The notes beneath the pieces were generated by a model. It was not told where the DNA came from. It saw only the letters and a program-made list of their open reading frames with translations, and did not search any database. Shown here in pieces: positions 59,099-64,000 of a DNA stretch of 64,000 nt. The translations under genes were made by a program, and so were the position numbers. The DNA is from Helicobacteraceae bacterium. GTDB taxonomy: Bacteria > Campylobacterota > Campylobacteria > Campylobacterales > Sulfurimonadaceae. Numbering within the stretch: the stretch's first letter is position 1; each line of letters begins with the position of its first letter. Location: assembly GCA_947498025.1 (NCBI GenBank), contig CANMJR010000013.1, positions 1 to 64,000 on the forward strand. Direction: 5' to 3'.

Positions 59099-60003
59099 AA
59101 ATTATCTTCATGGGTACGCCTGATTATGCAAAAAAGATTTTGCAACGACTCATCGGTACAAAAGGGATGGAAGTAGTTGCTGTTTACACTCAGCCCGATA
59201 AGCCGGTCGGTAGAAAAAAAGTGATGACTGCGCCAGAGGTTAAAACCTTGGCATGCGAATTAAACATACCTGTATATCAGCCAAATAGGCTTCGTGAGAG
59301 CGAAGTTGTAAAAGAGCTTTTGAAAATAGAGTGTGATTATGTAGTTGTGGCAGCATATGGGCAGATTCTTCCAAGAGAAATTTTGGATCACGCGCCTTGT
59401 ATTAACCTTCACGCTTCAATATTGCCGCAGTATCGCGGAGCAAGCCCGATTCAGCAAACGCTTTTAAATGCAGATAAAAGAACCGGTGTTACTGCTATGC
59501 TTATGGAAGAAGGTTTAGATACGGGGGACATAATTAAGATAGAGAGTATTGAAGTCGGTGACGATGAGATGCAAGACACTCTGTTTGAGAGATTAACAAA
59601 AACAGCAGCAAATTTAACTGTAGATGTACTAGAAAATTTTGACTCATACACGCCAATAAAACAAGATAATTCGCAAGCTACGCACTGCTCAAAAATAACA
59701 AAACAAAATGGTGAAGTAAACTTTGAAAATGCGGTTGAAGTTTATAACAAATATCGCGCATTCACCCCTTGGCCAGGGATTTACTTGGCATGTGGCTTGA
59801 AGCTTAAAAAAATATCATTAGAAGAGAAAATAGGCAAAAACGAGATGGGTACAATTTTAAAAATAGACCCTTCGAGTATTGTTGTTGGATGTAAAGAGGG
59901 CAGTATTAGAATTTTCAAAGTTCAGCCAGAGTCAAAAAATGAGATGGATATAATTTCATACATTAACGGTAAAAGATTGGCTCTTGAAGATATCTTATCT
60001 TGA
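59095..60003 (+). CDS. fmt: Methionyl-tRNA formyltransferase
   Basis: 302 residues. 'IIFMGTPDYAKKILQRLIGT', catalytic 'CINLHASILPQYRGASPIQQ' (Asn-His, with Asp in 'EEGLDTGDIIK'), and C-terminal domain 'YNKYRAFTPWPGIYLACG'. Formylates initiator Met-tRNA. Overlaps proB by 4 and birA by 20 bases. Confidence 0.97.
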   Translation: MKIIFMGTPDYAKKILQRLIGTKGMEVVAVYTQPDKPVGRKKVMTAPEVKTLACELNIPVYQPNRLRESEVVKELLKIECDYVVVAAYGQILPREILDHAPCINLHASILPQYRGASPIQQTLLNADKRTGVTAMLMEEGLDTGDIIKIESIEVGDDEMQDTLFERLTKTAANLTVDVLENFDSYTPIKQDNSQATHCSKITKQNGEVNFENAVEVYNKYRAFTPWPGIYLACGLKLKKISLEEKIGKNEMGTILKIDPSSIVVGCKEGSIRIFKVQPESKNEMDIISYINGKRLALEDILS

Positions 60004-60619
60004 GAGTGTTGACTCAACGCAAAACTATTTAAAAGAGTTAGTTCGAGAAGATAGCTTAAAACTTCCACATGCAATAGTAGCTGAGATGCAAACGGATGGT
60101 ATCGGTAGCAGAGGTAACGCTTGGAGCGGAATAAGAGGCAATCTTTTTGTATCTTTTGCCATGCGTTTAAAAGATTTACCGTTTGATTTGAAACTCGAAT
60201 CGTCATCAATCTATTTTGCATATATTTTGAAAGAGAGTTTAGCAGAGTTAAATTCGCGAGTTTGGTTAAAGTGGCCGAATGATTTTTACATAGACGAATT
60301 AAAAATAGGCGGAATGATTACAAATGTTGTAAAAGAGTCTATTGTATGTGGCGTTGGATTAAATTTAGTTATAGCACCAGAGGGATTTGGAACTTTAGAT
60401 ATTGCTATTTCTAGGGAAGAGTTGCTAAAAAGATATTTTGAGAATATTGAAAAAAATATCTCATGGAAGCAAGTTTTTAGTAAATATGAGTTAGAATTTT
60501 ACAAGAACAAAAACTTTTCCACACACGCAAATAATTTAAAAATTTCATTAGCTGAGGCAACACTTCAAGGTGACGGCTCAATAATTAGCAACTCCAAGAG
60601 GATATTTAGTTTAAGATGA
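59984..60619 (+). CDS. birA: Biotin-protein ligase
   Basis: 211 residues from a TTG start inside the fmt end. 'LESVDSTQNYLKELV', 'EMQTDGIGSRGNAWSGIRGN' (GRGR-type loop with SRGN), 'RVWLKWPNDFYIDELKIGGM' and 'CGVGLNLV'. No N-terminal repressor HTH, so a monofunctional ligase attaching biotin to carboxylases. Overlaps parA by 4 bases. Confidence 0.93.
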   Translation: MKISYLESVDSTQNYLKELVREDSLKLPHAIVAEMQTDGIGSRGNAWSGIRGNLFVSFAMRLKDLPFDLKLESSSIYFAYILKESLAELNSRVWLKWPNDFYIDELKIGGMITNVVKESIVCGVGLNLVIAPEGFGTLDIAISREELLKRYFENIEKNISWKQVFSKYELEFYKNKNFSTHANNLKISLAEATLQGDGSIISNSKRIFSLR

Positions 60620-61398
60620 GCGAAGTAATAGTAATAGCAAATCAAAAAGGTGGAGTTGGTAAAACGACTACCGCTGTAAATTTAGCAGCCTCACTTGCAG
60701 TTGCAGAAAAAAAAGTGCTTTTGATTGACTCAGACCCTCAAGCAAACGCCACAACCTCGTTGGGCTTTCATAGAAATGATTATGAATTTAATATTTATCA
60801 TGTACTTATTGGTACCAAAAAAATTAAAGATATTATATTAAAGTCAGATTTACCGACTCTTCATTTGGCACCATCGAACATAGGTTTAGTCGGAATCGAA
60901 AAAGAGTATTATGATGCAAGTAAAACACAAGGTCGTGAACTTGTTTTAAAAAGAGCGATTGAGAGCATAAGAAAAGATTACGATTATATTATTATAGACT
61001 CACCACCGGCTCTTGGACCGATGACAATCAATGCACTCTCAGCCTCTAACTCGGTAATTATTCCTATTCAATGTGAATTTTTTGCACTTGAGGGCTTGGC
61101 ACAACTTTTGAATACTGTAAAATTGGTGAGAAAATCAATAAATCCAAAACTAAGCGTAAAAGGTTTTCTACCAACTATGTTTAGTGCACAAAATAATCTT
61201 TCAAAACAAGTTTTTGCAGATTTACGACAACATTTTAAAAGCAAACTTTTTAAAGATGAAGATGATAGATATATAGTGGTTCCAAGAAATGTCAAACTTG
61301 CAGAATCACCATCTTTTGGAAAGCCTGCTATATTGTATGATGTAAAATCGAGTGGAACTGTTGCATATCAAAATTTAGCACAAGCGATAATGAAGTAA
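60616..61398 (+). CDS. parA: Chromosome partitioning ATPase ParA/Soj
   Basis: 260 residues. Deviant Walker A 'IANQKGGVGKTTTAVNLAAS', 'VLLIDSDPQANATTSLG' (A'), 'YIIIDSPPALGPMTINAL' (B). Moves ParB-bound origins. Stop overlaps the parB start by 1 base, the usual soj-spo0J arrangement. Confidence 0.98.
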   Translation: MSEVIVIANQKGGVGKTTTAVNLAASLAVAEKKVLLIDSDPQANATTSLGFHRNDYEFNIYHVLIGTKKIKDIILKSDLPTLHLAPSNIGLVGIEKEYYDASKTQGRELVLKRAIESIRKDYDYIIIDSPPALGPMTINALSASNSVIIPIQCEFFALEGLAQLLNTVKLVRKSINPKLSVKGFLPTMFSAQNNLSKQVFADLRQHFKSKLFKDEDDRYIVVPRNVKLAESPSFGKPAILYDVKSSGTVAYQNLAQAIMK

Positions 61399-62240
61399 TG
61401 AAATCTCAAAAGTTAGGCAGGGGCTTGGATGCACTTTTTGGTGAGATAAATGAAGCGTATGAGAATGAAGGTACCCATCAAGATGCTATATTGGAATTGT
61501 CAATTAAAGAGATTCGACCAAATCCATTTCAACCAAGAAAAACTTTTGATGAAGCTTCATTAGCAGAGTTGGCAGAATCTATTAAAAAAGATGGTTTAAT
61601 CCAGCCAATTGTTGTTACTGAAGATATGGATGGCTATATATTGATAGCCGGAGAAAGAAGGCTTCGTGCATCAAAGTTGGCTAAACTTAAAACTATTCGC
61701 TCAGTAGTTTTAAAGAGAGATGAGCAAAAAATGAGACAATTTGCTCTTATTGAAAATATTCAAAGAGAAGATTTAAACTCAATAGAACTTGCAGATGCTT
61801 ATCATGAACTTATAAAATTGCATAATATAACGCATGAAGAGTTGGCGGTTATGATAAATAAAAGTAGAACCCACATTACAAACAGTTTAAGACTTTTGCA
61901 ACTTTCTCCGAAAACACAAAAATCACTTATTGAAAAAAAAATAACTGCCGGTCATGCTAAGGTTTTGGTTGGTCTAGATGAAAAGCAGCAACAACTTATG
62001 GTGAACTCTATCATAGGGCAAAAACTAAGTGTGAGAGAAGTCGAGAGCACTATAAAAAACATAAAAGATGAAAAACAGATTCTTGGAGACAAGGAAATTG
62101 TTAAGTCATATGATTTTTTTAAGATTAAAAATGAGTTAAATTCTTTAGGTTATAAAACAAACTCTTCTAGAAATAAATTAACTATTGAGTTTGAGAGCGA
62201 AGCCCAAGTTAAACAATTTTTAAACAATTTTCTCACATAA
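61398..62240 (+). CDS. parB: Chromosome partitioning protein ParB/Spo0J
   Basis: 280 residues. Starts 'KLGRGLDALFGEINEA'; CTPase/ParB domain 'IRPNPFQPRKTFDEASLAEL' and 'YILIAGERRLRASKLAKLKT' (GERR motif), HTH 'ELAVMINKSRTHITNSLRLL', C-terminal dimer region. No parS site (TGTTTCACGTGAAACA type) seen in the window. Followed by the ATP synthase operon. Confidence 0.98.
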   Translation: MKSQKLGRGLDALFGEINEAYENEGTHQDAILELSIKEIRPNPFQPRKTFDEASLAELAESIKKDGLIQPIVVTEDMDGYILIAGERRLRASKLAKLKTIRSVVLKRDEQKMRQFALIENIQREDLNSIELADAYHELIKLHNITHEELAVMINKSRTHITNSLRLLQLSPKTQKSLIEKKITAGHAKVLVGLDEKQQQLMVNSIIGQKLSVREVESTIKNIKDEKQILGDKEIVKSYDFFKIKNELNSLGYKTNSSRNKLTIEFESEAQVKQFLNNFLT

Positions 62241-62338
62241 TACCGATATTAATATGCAGCGTTGCTAATTTTTTATAAAAAATGTAAAATTCTTTTATTT
62301 TTTTTCTTACTTTAACTATCCTTTCAATTTTCTCATAG

Positions 62339-62344
62339 TATAAT
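62339..62344 (+). promoter_or_regulatory. -10 box of ATP synthase operon
   Basis: TATAAT 22 bases before the atpF' ATG, preceded by T-rich sequence. An AGGAGG ribosome-binding site lies between. Confidence 0.55.
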
Positions 62345-62366
62345 CACGCAACTTTTAGGAGGTGCT

Positions 62367-62789
62367 ATGTTAGATATAAATCCGATACTACTTTTGGCTA
62401 CATTTGTTGTATTTCTTTCACTTATTGCCGCTCTGAACAGTTGGCTTTATAATCCATTATTCGCTTACATGAAAAAACGTGATGAAGATATCAAGAAAGA
62501 CTTGGAAAAAGTCGGTTCTAATGATGATGAAATTCATGAGTTATATTCAAAAGCTGAATCAATAATTATGAACGCTAAGCTGGAAGCTGCAGCCCTAAGA
62601 GAGAAAGTAATTGCGGATGCTAAGGAATTGGCTGATAGTAAGTTAGAAGCTAAACGAGCTGAATTAGCAAATGAGTATTTAGAGTTTGAAAAATCTCTTC
62701 ATAATTCTAGAAAGCAGTTGAATGATGAGTTAATGTCTCAAATTCCAATGTTTAAAGAAGCTGTAAAAGCTAAATTTAGTCAAATATAA
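62367..62789 (+). CDS. atpF': F0F1 ATP synthase subunit b'
   Basis: 140 residues. One N-terminal membrane helix ('LLLATFVVFLSLIAALNSWL'), then a long charged coiled coil (~35-140, 'KKRDEDIKKDLEKVGSNDDE'). The first of two b-type stalk genes, as in Campylobacterota with heterodimeric b/b' stators. Strong AGGAGG site. Confidence 0.9.
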   Translation: MLDINPILLLATFVVFLSLIAALNSWLYNPLFAYMKKRDEDIKKDLEKVGSNDDEIHELYSKAESIIMNAKLEAAALREKVIADAKELADSKLEAKRAELANEYLEFEKSLHNSRKQLNDELMSQIPMFKEAVKAKFSQI

Positions 62790-62799
62790 AGGATGTAAT

Positions 62800-63318
62800 G
62801 TGAGTAGAATTTTAGTATTTATGCTAATGATATCAACTTATGCATTGGCATCTGGTGGTAGTGCAGAAGGTGCTGGTACAGATATCGTTCAAAGAACGGT
62901 TAACTTTGTACTATTTGCAGGTCTAGTTTGGTACCTTGTTGCTGAACCGGTAAAAAATTATTTTGTATCAAGAAGTCAAGCTATTGCTGATGAATTGAAA
63001 AAAGTTCAAGATAAATTGAATGAAACTATTGCTCTAAAAAAAGAGGCATTGGCTAAGATTTCTGATGCTGAAAAGTATGCGGATGGATTGGCTATTTCTT
63101 TAAAGAAAGAGAATAAAATCATAAGTGATAGTATCATAACTCAGTGTGAAGGTGAGCTGGAAACATTATCTAAACAACATGCAGTAATGAAAGAGTTCGA
63201 GCAGAGAAAAATGGTTCGTAATGTTGTAAAAGATGTGTTAAATCAAGTTTTAGCTCAAAGTAGTGATGATTTTGATATAGAAGCTATGGCTAATGTTATC
63301 TTAAAGAAGGTGGCATAG
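62800..63318 (+). CDS. atpF: F0F1 ATP synthase subunit b
   Basis: 172 residues. N-terminal signal-like helix ('ILVFMLMISTYALASGG') followed by a second hydrophobic helix ('TVNFVLFAGLVWYLVAEPVK') and a charged coiled coil. The longer b subunit with an extra N-terminal segment is common in this phylum. GTG start; atpH begins one base after its stop codon. Confidence 0.92.
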   Translation: MSRILVFMLMISTYALASGGSAEGAGTDIVQRTVNFVLFAGLVWYLVAEPVKNYFVSRSQAIADELKKVQDKLNETIALKKEALAKISDAEKYADGLAISLKKENKIISDSIITQCEGELETLSKQHAVMKEFEQRKMVRNVVKDVLNQVLAQSSDDFDIEAMANVILKKVA

Positions 63319-63319
63319 T

Positions 63320-63853
63320 ATGGAAAAATTAATTGCAAAACGATATATTAAAGCTTTAAAAGATGGTTCCGATGCTGAAGTTGTGGGGATAGCTACAAAT
63401 ATTTTCTCTGCTTTAGCTGAATCATTTAAAGATAAAAAGTTTGTTCAAATTATGGATAATCCAAATGTTTCTATTAGCGACAAATCAACTATTTTACTAA
63501 AAGCAGTTGAGTCTGTAAAATCTGAGAAGATTAATAATTTTATTAAACTTCTTGCTGAAAACAGACGAATTAATATCATTCCTGCAATAGCGGAAGCATT
63601 GCGAAAAGATGTTGCGTTGTCAACAAAAACTTACGAGGGTATTATTTATAGTAACAATAACATTGCTACAAAAGTAATAGAAGAGCTAAGTAGCGGTTTA
63701 AGTAAAAAATTTGATTCTAAGATATCATTAATATTTGTAAAAAATAATTTTGATGGCATAAAGGTTGATGTAGAAGACCTTGGAGTAGAGATTAATTTTT
63801 CTAAGACAAGAATTAATAATCAATTAATAGAACATATAATAAAAGCAATTTAA
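63320..63853 (+). CDS. atpH: F0F1 ATP synthase subunit delta
   Basis: 177 residues starting 'LIAKRYIKALKDGSD', with the C-terminal 'GIKVDVEDLGVEINFSKTRI' typical of OSCP/delta, which links the peripheral stalk to the F1 head. Normal length and operon position. Confidence 0.95.
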   Translation: MEKLIAKRYIKALKDGSDAEVVGIATNIFSALAESFKDKKFVQIMDNPNVSISDKSTILLKAVESVKSEKINNFIKLLAENRRINIIPAIAEALRKDVALSTKTYEGIIYSNNNIATKVIEELSSGLSKKFDSKISLIFVKNNFDGIKVDVEDLGVEINFSKTRINNQLIEHIIKAI

Positions 63854-63874
63854 CTTCATGAGAGGAAAACAATA

Positions 63875-64000
63875 GTGATAGCAAAAATTCAAGCTGATGA
63901 AATCAGCTCAATAATTAAAGAGCGTATCAATAACTTTGAATTAAGTGTTGATATTAATGAAACAGGTAAAATTGTTTCTTATGCTGATGGTGTTGCACAA
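63875..64000 (+). CDS. atpA: F0F1 ATP synthase subunit alpha, N-terminal part (runs off the window)
   Basis: From a GTG start with GAGAGGA 8 bases upstream, 42 codons are visible: '[20 protein letters not shown]', then '[18 protein letters not shown]', the conserved N-terminus of the alpha subunit. Not in the ORF track because it is cut by the window end. Confidence 0.95.
   Translation, partial: MIAKIQADEISSIIKERINNFELSVDINETGKIVSYADGVAQ

Noticed and set aside
60616-62240. parS site near parAB
   Set aside because: Looked for the TGTTTCACGTGAAACA-type sequence and found none in the window.
1-64000. tRNA, rRNA or CRISPR arrays
   Set aside because: No T-loop/cloverleaf-like pattern or regularly spaced direct repeats were found by eye; a covariance-model scan would be decisive.

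Overview
The window looks like chromosomal DNA of a free-living, chemolithotrophic member of the Campylobacterota, most likely a Sulfurimonas-type organism. The base composition is AT-rich. Promoters are mostly isolated TATAAT -10 boxes. A MutS homologue ends in an HNH nuclease, an architecture known from this group. A full set of [NiFe]-hydrogenase maturation genes is present, and the block rplU-rpmA-obg-proB-fmt-birA-parA-parB-atp has a layout seen in these bacteria. I see no tRNA, rRNA or CRISPR array. The genus assignment is inference; the family calls rest on motifs read directly from the translations.

Layout. 1-11.4 kb: the C-terminus of a very acidic, repetitive type I-secreted adhesin, an ATP-grasp protein, an HD plus polynucleotide-kinase-like protein, a secreted zinc metalloprotease, a LuxR-type regulator, and a LapBC-like type I secretion system whose outer-membrane component is a TolC-OmpA fusion. 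A separate TSP3-OmpA protein follows. 11.5-14.6 kb: mutS7-HNH. 14.6-17.1 kb: a small accessory island with an unknown gene pair and a nucleotidyltransferase/HEPN toxin-antitoxin pair. 17.2-23.7 kb: redox and stress genes, including a degenerate peptide-deformylase-like membrane protein, DsrE-like, AhpD-like, MerR, pirin, YceI, MarR and a rubredoxin missed by the ORF track. 23.8-28.1 kb: dapE, thioredoxin-like, ridA, MFS and MipA genes. 28.2-30.3 kb: a second nucleotidyltransferase/HepT pair and a membrane protein, separated by copies of a short dispersed repeat. 30.3-42.0 kb: two multigene export systems (YbhGFSR-like ABC and TetR-TolC-HlyD-RND) around a decayed P-type ATPase. 42.0-43.9 kb: a REP-associated transposase gene amid inverted pairs of palindromic REP elements, with an orphan VapB-like antitoxin. 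43.9-55.4 kb: MFS gene, hydrogenase protease, hypF, HPP, LPP20-like, zinc-ribbon protein, nickel permease, hypBCD, CHAD, sixA, hypE and hypA. 55.4-64 kb: one orphan gene, then rplU through the start of atpA.

How the parts fit. The hyp genes, nickel permease and hydrogenase protease together would build and insert the NiFe(CN)2CO centre of a hydrogenase whose structural genes lie outside the window. The secretion block would place the large adhesin on the cell surface. The two efflux operons each carry their own adaptor and pump.

Most interesting structure: (i) a RAYT/REP system with constant flanks, three different stem sequences and three inverted pairs, one pair enclosing the transposase and one an antitoxin remnant; (ii) a four-copy 22-bp core repeat that delimits gene modules between 27.3 and 30.3 kb; (iii) a leftover hypF C-terminus after the HPP gene, recording a recombination event; (iv) CHAD and SixA genes inside the hyp operon; (v) two mutually exclusive (or pseudoknotted) helices in the rplU leader; (vi) a peptide-deformylase fold that has lost its catalytic residues and gained membrane segments.
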